A DNA stretch of 10,106 bases from CAIXTV01 sp037144095 (GTDB lineage: Bacteria; Bacteroidota; Bacteroidia; Bacteroidales; CAIXTV01). Position 1 is the first letter of the stretch, and each line of letters opens with the position of its first letter. Below, piece after piece: positions 1-7,444 of this stretch. The DNA is taken from NCBI GenBank assembly GCA_037144095.1, contig JBAWXL010000173.1:1-10106 (forward strand). Reading direction: 5' to 3'. A program made the position numbers and the translations under genes. The notes beneath the pieces were generated by a model. The model saw only the letters and a list, made by a program, of their open reading frames with translations. It had not been told where the DNA came from and did no database searches.

Positions 1-1572
1 ATTCAGTCTTCGTATGTTTATAAGGATCCTAATAATGATCCAAGATGGTTAACAAATTGGCCTTATGATGAAGTGTATCTGACAAAAGAAAATCATTTTA
101 CAAATTTTTCATTTAGTGGTCAGATCGTTGTACAGGTTACTATGCCGTTACGGACAACAATTTCAACTGTTACAGTTCATCCATTATCTAAAAATGTCAA
201 AGCAACCATTAGTGGTAATGTAATTTCAATTCCGATAAGTAGTGCAGGGAATTATTATCTGGAAGTAGATGGCGAAGCTCGATTCCCGCTTTTTATATTT
301 GCAAATCCTTTGGAAACAAATGTGCCTTCAGCTACTGATCCCAATGTAATTTATTATGCCCCTGGCATTTATGATGTCGGATATGATGGTGGTGCAATGC
401 AAAGTATTCCGGTTGGCAAAACAGTTTACCTCGCTGGAGGCGCATATGTCAAAGGAAGGTTCAAAACTACAGGTGTGGCTGGAACAACAACTTTCCGTGG
501 TAGAGGTATACTATCTGGAATTAATATTCCCGGTTATTCAACTTACAGAGGGATGATTGATGCCTATGTTGGCTCAGTAAATGTGGAAGGAATTACTATT
601 TTGGATTCACCTCAGGGTTATCAGGGAATTATCGCTTATGGAAGTAACTCTATTGTGAAGAACATAAAAATGATTGCTTGGGCAATGGAGTCTGATGTCG
701 GAGTACTCGGAAATTATTCATTGATGCAGGATTGTTTTTTGAAAATTAACGACGATATTTTGAAACCGATTAGTATAGGAATGATAATTAAAGATAATGT
801 AGTTTGGCAGCAAATGGCTGGTTCTGTTATCCAATTGGGATGGAATAGTACCGATAAAGGAATCAATGCTACGGTATCAGGTCTGGATATTATTGCTTGT
901 GACAGAGGTGCAAAAACTACTTCGGATGGAACTGTTCAGGCAATTATAAATCTGAAAAACGATAATGGTGCAACCTATACTAATATGGTAATTGAAAATA
1001 TACGAATGGATAAAAAGATATATATGTTTTGCGGGGTTGATATCAAACAAACAGATCCGAATTGGGTAAATAATTCTGCATTTAACTTAGGTCTTGGTTC
1101 AATAGATGGTATTACATTCAGAAATATTTCAATACCTCAGATGCCGGCTCGCATAAGTTATTTCAATGGAAATGGAAATGTTACTTCTACAAGTACCGGT
1201 GATATAAAAAACATAACTTTTGAGAATCTTACCGTAGGTGGAACTCTTGTAACTTCTGCAAATGCAGCTAATTACATAACCATTTCAGGAAAAGCTTCCA
1301 ATTTCTTTTATACAGCTGGTTCATATACAGATATTCAAAATGTTTCTTTAAATGAATCTCCTATAAAAATTTATCCAAACCCTGTATTAAATGAATTGAA
1401 TGTTGAAATTCAGGAAACGAATTCAAAAGTTGCGATTTATAACTCTACTGGACAAAAATTAATCGAAAAAATCTCAGATGGAAAAATGATGAAATTTGAC
1501 GTTGATGTATTCTCAAAAGGCATTTATCTCGTAAAAGTAAACAATGAAATCAGTGGAAAATTTATAAAATAA
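1..1572 (+). CDS. GH49-like (clan GH-N) beta-helix glycoside hydrolase with T9SS sorting domain, 5'-truncated
   Basis: The reading frame is open from base 1, so the start and signal peptide lie outside the window; the GTG at 73 is internal. Numbering from the first visible codon, residues about 25-105 form a beta-sandwich-like N-terminal part. It is followed by YYAPGIY, then VYLAGGAYVKG and FRGRGILSG, and then the turns of a right-handed parallel beta-helix. The segment with ESD (D232), INDD (D251, D252) and VIQLGWN resembles GH49 dextranase/isopullulanase enzymes. The spacing of the three Asp (19, then 1) equals that recalled for the Penicillium dextranase catalytic Asp 376/395/396. No GH28-type GHG motif is seen. 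The last ~75 residues (IKIYPNP... KGIYLVKVN) are a type A T9SS sorting domain, so the enzyme is probably secreted or surface-attached. It probably cleaves an alpha-glycan, but the substrate is unknown. Gene 2 starts 33 bases after its stop. Confidence 0.75.
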   Translation: MQSSYVYKDPNNDPRWLTNWPYDEVYLTKENHFTNFSFSGQIVVQVTMPLRTTISTVTVHPLSKNVKATISGNVISIPISSAGNYYLEVDGEARFPLFIFANPLETNVPSATDPNVIYYAPGIYDVGYDGGAMQSIPVGKTVYLAGGAYVKGRFKTTGVAGTTTFRGRGILSGINIPGYSTYRGMIDAYVGSVNVEGITILDSPQGYQGIIAYGSNSIVKNIKMIAWAMESDVGVLGNYSLMQDCFLKINDDILKPISIGMIIKDNVVWQQMAGSVIQLGWNSTDKGINATVSGLDIIACDRGAKTTSDGTVQAIINLKNDNGATYTNMVIENIRMDKKIYMFCGVDIKQTDPNWVNNSAFNLGLGSIDGITFRNISIPQMPARISYFNGNGNVTSTSTGDIKNITFENLTVGGTLVTSANAANYITISGKASNFFYTAGSYTDIQNVSLNESPIKIYPNPVLNELNVEIQETNSKVAIYNSTGQKLIEKISDGKMMKFDVDVFSKGIYLVKVNNEISGKFIK

Positions 1573-1605
1573 ATTCACATTATATATTAAGATAATCTAT
1601 TAAAA

Positions 1606-2985
1606 ATGAATGTAATGACTTTAAAAACTAAAATTTTAAATTTATTTCTGGTGATATTTTTATTAAATATCTCAGGAAACGCTTTTGCTCAGAAAATCGA
1701 TTTTAAAAACGAGCCAAAAGCAATTGTCGATCAGTATCGATTTACCGGTAATAATCGGGAAGAAAGTATGTGGAGTGCATTGTACGGTGCCAAAAGTGGT
1801 AAAATTTATATCGGTTTGTGTACACATGCGGAAGCTGCTCATTTTTACGAATTTGACCCGGAAACACAAAAAATGCGTCATATTGTTGACCTGACCGAAT
1901 TACACAACGAACGAGGTGCTGGAATTACCACAAATGGTAAAATTCATGTTCGTATGGGTGAAGACAGTGAAGGAAATATCTATTTTGGTGGGTTGAATGA
2001 GGATACCGGTCCTGAATGTATTGATCCGGGAAGTTATGTAGGTGCTTATTGGTATCGATACAATCCCAAACTGGATAAAGTGGAAGTATTAGGGAAAATT
2101 AGTCGTTTGTATGGATTACTCGGTATGGTTTACGAACCGGTTTACAATCGCCTATATGGCTTAGCTGAAGATGGTCATTTATATATGCATGAAATAAAAA
2201 ATGGGTTAACCCGAGATCTTGTGAAAGTCGATGACTGGGATATTTGCCGCACCATTTTTGCCGCCGATAAAGGTAATGTGTATGGCTCATTCCCGGTAGC
2301 GCAGATTTGGAAATACGATCCAGTGAAAGATGAAGTGATTGATTTCCCGAATATCCGTTTACAATATGATATGGGAGTTTTACCGCGCACCATGTCAAAA
2401 CCAATGATTGATCGTAAAGTTATTTGGCGTGTAATAGAATGGGATCCCATTGACAAAGTAGCTTACGGTATTATTGGTGGAAACTCCATGCTTTTCAAGT
2501 ACGATACCCACAAAGGTGAAGAAGGTGAAATAGAATACATTACTCCTTTAACTGCACCTCAGTACTGGAATAATCAGAATCCAAGATCCATTCCATTTGC
2601 AACGCTGGCATTGACCATTTCAAATGATCGTATTATTTATTATGCGCCAACTGCTTCAAGCTCTTTTGATTATGTGGGAACTTCGTGGGATGTAAAAGAT
2701 GAAGAGGATTTTCAAGCAAAAGTTGCCGGTGGTTATTTTCCACCAGCTTCTTATTTAATAAGTTATAACCTGAAAACGAAAGAGCGCAAATCTCATGGAC
2801 AATTGGTTACCAAAGATGGAAATATGGTATTTGGTTTAGGTGGAGCATGCACGGGTAAAAAAGATGGCAGAATTTATTTTGTTGGAGCTATCGAAGAAAA
2901 AAACAAGGATTTGGTTGTTGGAGAAGTAGGTCGTCGCTGGCCTTTCAGTATGGGATTGATTGCATTTGACCCAACAAAAAAGTAA
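1606..2985 (+). CDS. secreted beta-propeller protein, candidate polysaccharide lyase/hydrolase or sugar-binding protein
   Basis: This 459-residue protein has a signal peptide (hydrophobic residues 10-23, likely cut after AFA at 28, before Gln). A second in-frame ATG at 1615 would give a signal peptide three residues shorter. The mature part consists of repeated units of about 40-60 residues with the pattern G.iY.g....l..ydP.t..v..lg, near residues 54-98, 105-163, 168-208, 212-251, 273-312, 330-350 and 382-447. This fits a seven-bladed propeller. His-rich or charged stretches in the first blades (THAEAAH at 73-79, KIHVRMGED at 112-120) are candidate active-site residues. Propeller folds occur in several carbohydrate-active families (for example PL22, PL24, PL25, PL27, GH145), but no family signature is clear enough to assign it. 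Gene 3, a similar propeller, follows after 35 bases. Function is unassigned; a periplasmic or surface role in saccharide breakdown is inferred from context. Confidence 0.7.
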   Translation: MNVMTLKTKILNLFLVIFLLNISGNAFAQKIDFKNEPKAIVDQYRFTGNNREESMWSALYGAKSGKIYIGLCTHAEAAHFYEFDPETQKMRHIVDLTELHNERGAGITTNGKIHVRMGEDSEGNIYFGGLNEDTGPECIDPGSYVGAYWYRYNPKLDKVEVLGKISRLYGLLGMVYEPVYNRLYGLAEDGHLYMHEIKNGLTRDLVKVDDWDICRTIFAADKGNVYGSFPVAQIWKYDPVKDEVIDFPNIRLQYDMGVLPRTMSKPMIDRKVIWRVIEWDPIDKVAYGIIGGNSMLFKYDTHKGEEGEIEYITPLTAPQYWNNQNPRSIPFATLALTISNDRIIYYAPTASSSFDYVGTSWDVKDEEDFQAKVAGGYFPPASYLISYNLKTKERKSHGQLVTKDGNMVFGLGGACTGKKDGRIYFVGAIEEKNKDLVVGEVGRRWPFSMGLIAFDPTKK

Positions 2986-3020
2986 ATTAAAAATTTAATC
3001 ACTATTAAAATTCGACAAAT

Positions 3021-4331
3021 ATGAATTATTTAAAATATAATCTGAGTGTGTTGTTGATCTTTTTGTTCGCATGTTCATTTAGTTCAGCACAGAAATTTGT
3101 AAACCCATTTTTCGATGCCCAACGGCTCGATTTGCGCGATTTGGGATATCAGGCAGCTACTGAAATTCCGGCTGATGACGCGCCAATTTCTGCTTTATTG
3201 GCTCATTCCAATGGAAAAGTGTATGGGGCAACTTCCGGTAAACAATCCTACTTATTTATTTTCGATTATCTGACAAATAAAGTGTATCCGCTTGGTAAAA
3301 TTCCGGGAACGATCGGAGTGCATCATAGTTTGGTTGAAGGAGAAAATGGATTAATTTATATCGGAACTGGTATGAACGAACTGTCATTGTTCAATTTATC
3401 AAAAGAAGTTCCTCATGGTCGAAGAATGATTGAAACGCAAATGTGGGACGATATAAAAAACAGGTATAAATCATTTGAAGGTGGTAAAATCTTTGTTTAC
3501 AATCCAAAGGAAGGTGATGCAACGGTTTACATGCCTGAACAAACTGCAAAAGTTACAGATCTTGGTATAGCAATTCCGGCTAATTCCATTTATGCCATGA
3601 CTATCAACACTAAGAAAGATAAAATTTATGGAATTTCTTATCCTGAAGCTTTGTTTTTTGAGTACGATTTAAAGACCAAACTTTTTAAAAATTATGGTCA
3701 ATGGCTTACTGTAAAATCGTATTCAGGTCCTGAACGCTGCTGGAGAAATGTGCCAAAATCGCTGATTTGTCTGACTGACGGTCGTGTCCTAAGTTCTGGT
3801 GATAACGGTCTTATGACATATTTTGACCCTGTCACTTCAAAAATTCAACAGACTTTAATGAGAGTTCCGGGCGAATACTGGATTACTCAAAAGTATGAAG
3901 GTTTTCCGGTAGTGGAACAACTAATACCAGATAAAAACGGTAATTTATTTGGAAGTTCAACGGATGGATTTATCTTCAAAATTGATGTAGCCAACAGTAA
4001 ACTAATTGTTTTGGGAAAACCGCGTGTAGAAAGACGGGTACGGGCAATGACCCTGGGAAAAGACCAAAAATTATATATGATTTGTGGTGAAAAAGATAAT
4101 GTATGTCAAATGTATTCGTACGATGCTAATGATGGGTTTGTGGATTATGGTGTGTTGGGAGTTGACCGTAGCCCCTATTATTCCCGAATTGGTTACCAGT
4201 TCGATGCCATGTGTACCGCCGCCGATGGTACTGTTTTTATTGGTGAAAGTGATCGACGTGCCAAATTGTTTTTCTTAATTCCTGGAGGAAACAATATTCC
4301 TGGAGTTTTAAATCAAACGAATCCAAGATAA
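3021..4331 (+). CDS. second secreted beta-propeller protein, function unassigned
   Basis: The protein has 436 residues. Its N-terminus ends LFACSFSSAQ: either signal peptidase I cuts after SSA (23), or Cys18 with the weak lipobox LFAC makes it a lipoprotein. No acidic lipoprotein export signal follows the Cys. Seven propeller-like repeats are visible near residues 53-93, 98-165, 188-227, 246-280, 295-333, 341-380 and 393-420. Each has the form G.vyG.....lf.yD..t.k...lG. HH at 101-102 in blade two, and the GPERCWR and RVERRVRAM stretches, are conspicuous conserved-looking polar patches that could line a central pocket. It resembles its upstream neighbour in fold but is clearly diverged, so the two are more likely distinct activities than a recent duplication. 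Gene 4 starts only 4 bases after its stop, which implies co-transcription. It could be a lyase, a glycosidase or a binding protein; the sequence alone does not decide. Confidence 0.7.
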   Translation: MNYLKYNLSVLLIFLFACSFSSAQKFVNPFFDAQRLDLRDLGYQAATEIPADDAPISALLAHSNGKVYGATSGKQSYLFIFDYLTNKVYPLGKIPGTIGVHHSLVEGENGLIYIGTGMNELSLFNLSKEVPHGRRMIETQMWDDIKNRYKSFEGGKIFVYNPKEGDATVYMPEQTAKVTDLGIAIPANSIYAMTINTKKDKIYGISYPEALFFEYDLKTKLFKNYGQWLTVKSYSGPERCWRNVPKSLICLTDGRVLSSGDNGLMTYFDPVTSKIQQTLMRVPGEYWITQKYEGFPVVEQLIPDKNGNLFGSSTDGFIFKIDVANSKLIVLGKPRVERRVRAMTLGKDQKLYMICGEKDNVCQMYSYDANDGFVDYGVLGVDRSPYYSRIGYQFDAMCTAADGTVFIGESDRRAKLFFLIPGGNNIPGVLNQTNPR

Positions 4332-4335
4332 ATGT

Positions 4336-5049
4336 ATGAATATCAACAAGATTAGTGGCATTATTTTACTTTTTATTGTTCTAATCTGTCCTTCAAAATT
4401 ATATTCTCAAATAATAGATAAATCTCTCAAAAAGATTTATTCAGATTATAAAATGAAAAAGGTTCAACCCAATTGGCAATCTGCCGATTGGGTAAAACCT
4501 TTTACAATAAAAATTACCGGAGAAAAAGCCAAAAGCGAAAATTGTCTTTCTGTTTTTTCAATATGGGACAACGATTCACTTTATTTCTTTTTCAAAGTTA
4601 CTGATACTGATTTGAGAGCATATCAAACCGAAAAAGATAATGCAAAGCTTTACTTGGACGATATGTTGGAGGTTTTAATTGATACTCAAAATAAAAAAGA
4701 TAGTTGCTGGGGCGAAAATGACATTATTTATCATGTCAATATCTTAGGAATAAAAAAAGACGACCGTGGAAACAAAAATTGTTTGAGTGACCCAAATTGG
4801 GATGGAAAAGCAGGAATTTTAGTTCAGTTATTAGGAACAATGAACGACAGTACTGATATTGATAAAGGGTATTTAATTACGCTCAGTTTCCCTTGGGAAG
4901 AACTTTCCGTTAAACCGCACAAAGGTTTAACAATGGGAATAAATTTTGCAAACGGAGATAATGATGGTAAAGGCCGACAACTCTACGATTGGGTAGGTGC
5001 CTGGCCAATGCGATCGCCTTATGCTTTTGGAGATTTAATTTTGAGATAA
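4336..5049 (+). CDS. standalone secreted CBM9-like (DOMON-type) carbohydrate-binding protein
   Basis: This 237-residue protein has a signal peptide (hydrophobic 8-18, likely cut after LYS at 24). Cys18 lies in VLIC, a poor lipobox. The mature protein shows the usual order of CBM9-like domains: WQSADWVKPF near 47-56, SVFSIWDNDSLYFFFKVTD near 72-90, then LYLDDMLEVLID near 105-116, and a closing GYLITLSFPWEEL ... GINFANGDND segment around 182-210. In characterised CBM9 modules, aromatic side chains clamp the ends of sugars. Here the domain fills the whole mature protein, with no attached catalytic domain. The ATG at 4336 is preferred because the ATG at 4332 is in another frame and soon meets a stop. 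It sits 4 bases after gene 3 and 22 before gene 5. A role in binding oligosaccharide or assisting the neighbouring propellers is inferred. Homologous domains also occur in proteins that bind other ligands, such as heme. Confidence 0.7.
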   Translation: MNINKISGIILLFIVLICPSKLYSQIIDKSLKKIYSDYKMKKVQPNWQSADWVKPFTIKITGEKAKSENCLSVFSIWDNDSLYFFFKVTDTDLRAYQTEKDNAKLYLDDMLEVLIDTQNKKDSCWGENDIIYHVNILGIKKDDRGNKNCLSDPNWDGKAGILVQLLGTMNDSTDIDKGYLITLSFPWEELSVKPHKGLTMGINFANGDNDGKGRQLYDWVGAWPMRSPYAFGDLILR

Positions 5050-5071
5050 AAAACCATTTAATTCAAACTGA

Positions 5072-5905
5072 ATGTTGAAAAACACAGTTTTCTTTATACT
5101 CACTTTTTTATTAGTAAATGATTGTGTTTATTCTCAATCATTATCACTGGTCTGGGCTACAGATACAATTTTCAAAAACCCTGAAACAGCATTGTATAAT
5201 GCAAAATGGAAAAGCATTTTTGTTTCTAATATTAATGGAAATATGTACGAAAAAGATGGAAATGGTTTTATTTCCAAAATTTCGCTTGATGGGAAAATTG
5301 AGAACCTGAAATGGGTGGAAGGTTTGAATGGACCTAAAGGAATGGAAATTTTCAAGGATACTATTTTTGTTACTGATATTGATGAATTGGTTTTGATTAG
5401 CATTAAAGAAGCAAAAATAATCCGTAAAATAAAAGTCGAAGGTGCTGTTTTTCTGAATGATGTGGCTATTACAAAAAATGGAAAAGTTTTCATTTCGGAC
5501 ACCAAAGCTGCTAAGATATTCTGTTATGCCGATGGGAAAGTCAGTTTATGGCTCGAATCGGATAAATTGCAAAAAATCAATGGAATGTTGGCAGAAAAGA
5601 CAAAGCTAATTGTCTGTAACCAAAAAATTATGGAAGTGGACTTAAAAACTAAAGAAATCAAAACCCTTGTCGAAACAACCGGTGGCGTTGATGGGATTGA
5701 ACGACTCGGCAAAAATGAATTTCTTTATTCAAACTGGGATGGTCGGGTTTATATAACAAAAAACAGTCGACTTATCAAATTGCTCGATACTACTAAAACT
5801 AAGCAACAATCAGGTGATTTGGATTATATTCCTTCAAAAAAATTGGTTATTATTCCTACACTGGGAGGAAATTCGATTACATGTTATAAATTGAAAATTA
5901 ATTAA
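5072..5905 (+). CDS. SMP-30/gluconolactonase-like six-bladed beta-propeller protein, exported
   Basis: The protein has 277 residues with a signal peptide likely cut after VYS at 21. The body matches the SMP-30/gluconolactonase/luciferin-regenerating family found in Bacteroidota. It has PETALYN at 37-43, SNINGNMYEKDGNGFISK at 52-69, LNGPKGMEI at 85-93, FLNDVAITKNGKVFISDT at 127-144, a KINGML segment at 168-173 and VDGIE at 206-210. Glu38, Asn129, Asn170 and Asp207 fall where this family places its divalent-metal and substrate ligands (human SMP-30 E18, N103, N154, D204), so the metal site looks intact. Family members hydrolyse aldonolactones or related esters, but many exported homologues have unknown substrates. 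It lies 22 bases after the CBM9-like gene and 11 bases before the acetylesterase gene, inside the same apparent operon. Lactone hydrolysis of an oxidised sugar is possible but not proven. Confidence 0.75.
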   Translation: MLKNTVFFILTFLLVNDCVYSQSLSLVWATDTIFKNPETALYNAKWKSIFVSNINGNMYEKDGNGFISKISLDGKIENLKWVEGLNGPKGMEIFKDTIFVTDIDELVLISIKEAKIIRKIKVEGAVFLNDVAITKNGKVFISDTKAAKIFCYADGKVSLWLESDKLQKINGMLAEKTKLIVCNQKIMEVDLKTKEIKTLVETTGGVDGIERLGKNEFLYSNWDGRVYITKNSRLIKLLDTTKTKQQSGDLDYIPSKKLVIIPTLGGNSITCYKLKIN

Positions 5906-5916
5906 TTTGAGCAGAA

Positions 5917-7341
5917 ATGAAAAAAAACCTCTTATTATTTACACTTGTTTTATTCGTGGCTTCAATGTTAAATGCTAAAATTAAAGTTGCTTCGATTTTA
6001 GGCGATAACATGGTTTTACAACGCAATTCTGAAGTAAAGTTGTGGGGAACTACAAATTTAAATGAAAAGGTACTTGTCAAAACAAGTTGGAATAAAGAAA
6101 GTTACAAAACTACAGCCAACAATAAAGGTGAATGGTTATTGGCAGTAAAAACCACCGAAGCAGGTGGTCCATTTACCATTGAAATAATTTCAGGAAAAGA
6201 GAAACTTGTTTTAAATAATATTCTGTTGGGTGAAGTATGGCTTTGTTCTGGTCAATCGAATATGGAAATGCCTGTGGGAGGTTTCCGAGATCAGCCTGTG
6301 AATGGAACCAACGATGCGTTGGTTGATGCAGACAATGATAATCTTCGATTATTCACTGTTGGTAATAATTCTTCTCCGGTGCCTGTTGATACATGTCATG
6401 GTGCCTGGAAAACAGCAAATGCTGAAAGTGTTGTGAAATTCAGTGCAGTAGGTTATTTCTATGCGAAATTGATTCAACAAAAACTGAAAGTACCGGTAGG
6501 AATTATCTGTTCAAGTTGGGGTGGTTCTAAAATTGAAGCATGGATGAGCAAAGAAACAGTCAGTAAATTTCCGAAAGCGTTTGAAGAAACAACTCAGGCA
6601 AAAACAATGATTCAACAACGTGCAACTCAACTTTATAATGGTATAATTTATCCCTTGTTTAATTTTTCAATAAAAGGTGTAATCTGGTATCAGGGTGAAT
6701 CCAACACAAATTCCAAAGACTATCCAAATTTGATGGTCGGAATGGTAAATGATTGGCGGAAAGGATTTAATGCGGGTGATTTTCCGTTTTATTATGTTCA
6801 AATCACATCTTTTATCGCTCCATACTGGGGAAACATAAAAAAGAGTTGGGTTATGGCTGTGCAACGGGAAGCTCAGTTTAAAGCTGCACCTTTAATTCCA
6901 AATTCTGGTATGGTTACAACTCTTGATTTGGGCGAAGAAAACAATGTTCATCCGGCAGAAAAATTCACAATTTCCAAACGGTTAAGTTATTGGGCATTGG
7001 CTGAAACTTATGGATATAAAGGTATTTATCATTTAAATCCAACATTCAAGAGTTTTGTTGTAAAAGACAGTTCATTGGTTGTATCATTTGAAAATACAGT
7101 AAATGGATTGACTACTTTTGGAAAAGAACTAGACAATTTTGAGATAGCAGGCGAAGATCATGTTTTTCACCCGGCAAAAGCAAGCATTGTGAAAAAAGAA
7201 GTACAGCTTTGGTCTCCCGAAGTGATTAAACCGGTTGCATTGCGTTATGCTTTCTACAATTTTCCTCAGGGGAAAGGTTTTTTATATAACACAGCCGGAT
7301 TGCCGGTTCCTTCATTCCGTTCGGATAATTGGGAAAAATAA
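5917..7341 (+). CDS. SASA-family O-acetylesterase ('sialate O-acetylesterase' type), exported
   Basis: This 474-residue protein has a clear signal peptide (KK then a hydrophobic run, cut after LNA at 20). Residues 21-105 form a beta-rich N-terminal domain (LGDNMVLQRNSEVKLWG, then NNKGEWLL). They are followed by the SASA/SGNH-like catalytic part. LGEVWLCSGQSNMEMP at 104-119 carries the nucleophile Ser114, IICSSWGGSKIEAWM is at 196-210, GVIWYQGESNT at 254-264, and NVHP gives the probable catalytic His345, with Asp337 nearby. Length and motif order are those of full-length Bacteroidota members, which remove O-acetyl groups from glycans. Despite the family name, nothing nearby (no sialidase, no sialate catabolism) points to sialic acid, so acetylated plant, algal or microbial polysaccharide is as likely. 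It begins 11 bases after the SMP-30-like gene and appears to be the last gene of the tightly packed set, since a 101-base gap follows. Confidence 0.88.
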   Translation: MKKNLLLFTLVLFVASMLNAKIKVASILGDNMVLQRNSEVKLWGTTNLNEKVLVKTSWNKESYKTTANNKGEWLLAVKTTEAGGPFTIEIISGKEKLVLNNILLGEVWLCSGQSNMEMPVGGFRDQPVNGTNDALVDADNDNLRLFTVGNNSSPVPVDTCHGAWKTANAESVVKFSAVGYFYAKLIQQKLKVPVGIICSSWGGSKIEAWMSKETVSKFPKAFEETTQAKTMIQQRATQLYNGIIYPLFNFSIKGVIWYQGESNTNSKDYPNLMVGMVNDWRKGFNAGDFPFYYVQITSFIAPYWGNIKKSWVMAVQREAQFKAAPLIPNSGMVTTLDLGEENNVHPAEKFTISKRLSYWALAETYGYKGIYHLNPTFKSFVVKDSSLVVSFENTVNGLTTFGKELDNFEIAGEDHVFHPAKASIVKKEVQLWSPEVIKPVALRYAFYNFPQGKGFLYNTAGLPVPSFRSDNWEK

Positions 7342-7442
7342 ATGTTTAAAATAATATCAAAAAAACGTGATATCAAGTATTTCTTAGTCTTTAAAAAATT
7401 GTCAAACGGGTTTCATATAACCCATAAAATCAATTATTTACC
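7342..7442 (+). promoter_or_regulatory. intergenic gap before the CE2-like gene, possible promoter or leader region
   Basis: This is the first gap longer than 35 bases in the window and separates the packed set of genes 1-6 from gene 7. It is very AT-rich. It contains a perfect 5-bp inverted repeat GGGTT/AACCC (7408-7412 and 7419-7423, 6-base loop) without a following T-run, so it is not a convincing terminator. No clear Bacteroidota promoter (TTTG ... TAnnTTTG) could be found. The last 19 bases belong to a near-repeat seen again just after gene 7. Calling this a regulatory region is inference from spacing. Confidence 0.35.
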
Positions 7443-7444
7443 AT
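7424..7444 (+). repeat. near-repeat, copy 1 (leader of the CE2-like gene)
   Basis: ATAAAATCA followed by ATTATTTACCAT ends on the first two bases of the gene 7 start codon. A second copy with one substitution and one inserted base lies at 9466-9487. The repeat is AT-rich but much longer than the other matches noticed between the gaps of this window. Confidence 0.6.

Noticed and set aside
73..75. GTG as the start of the first gene
   Set aside because: The frame is open from base 1 with protein-like sequence continuous with the domain, and no signal peptide follows the GTG. The gene is truncated by the window edge.
2099..2456. Overlapping minus-strand open frames inside the first propeller gene
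   Set aside because: They are shadows of a well-supported repeat-bearing gene; there is no leader or domain evidence.
3021..3090. Gene 3 as a definite surface lipoprotein
   Set aside because: LFAC is a poor lipobox and a good signal peptidase I site (SSA before Gln) follows closely; no acidic surface-export signal comes after the Cys.
5134..5505. 123-codon minus-strand frame inside the SMP-30-like gene
   Set aside because: The opposite strand carries the conserved SMP-30 motifs; the antisense product looks compositionally biased and unlike any domain.
7408..7423. GGGTT/AACCC hairpin as a terminator after the SASA gene
   Set aside because: The stem is only 5 bp and no T-run follows; it may be chance or part of a leader.
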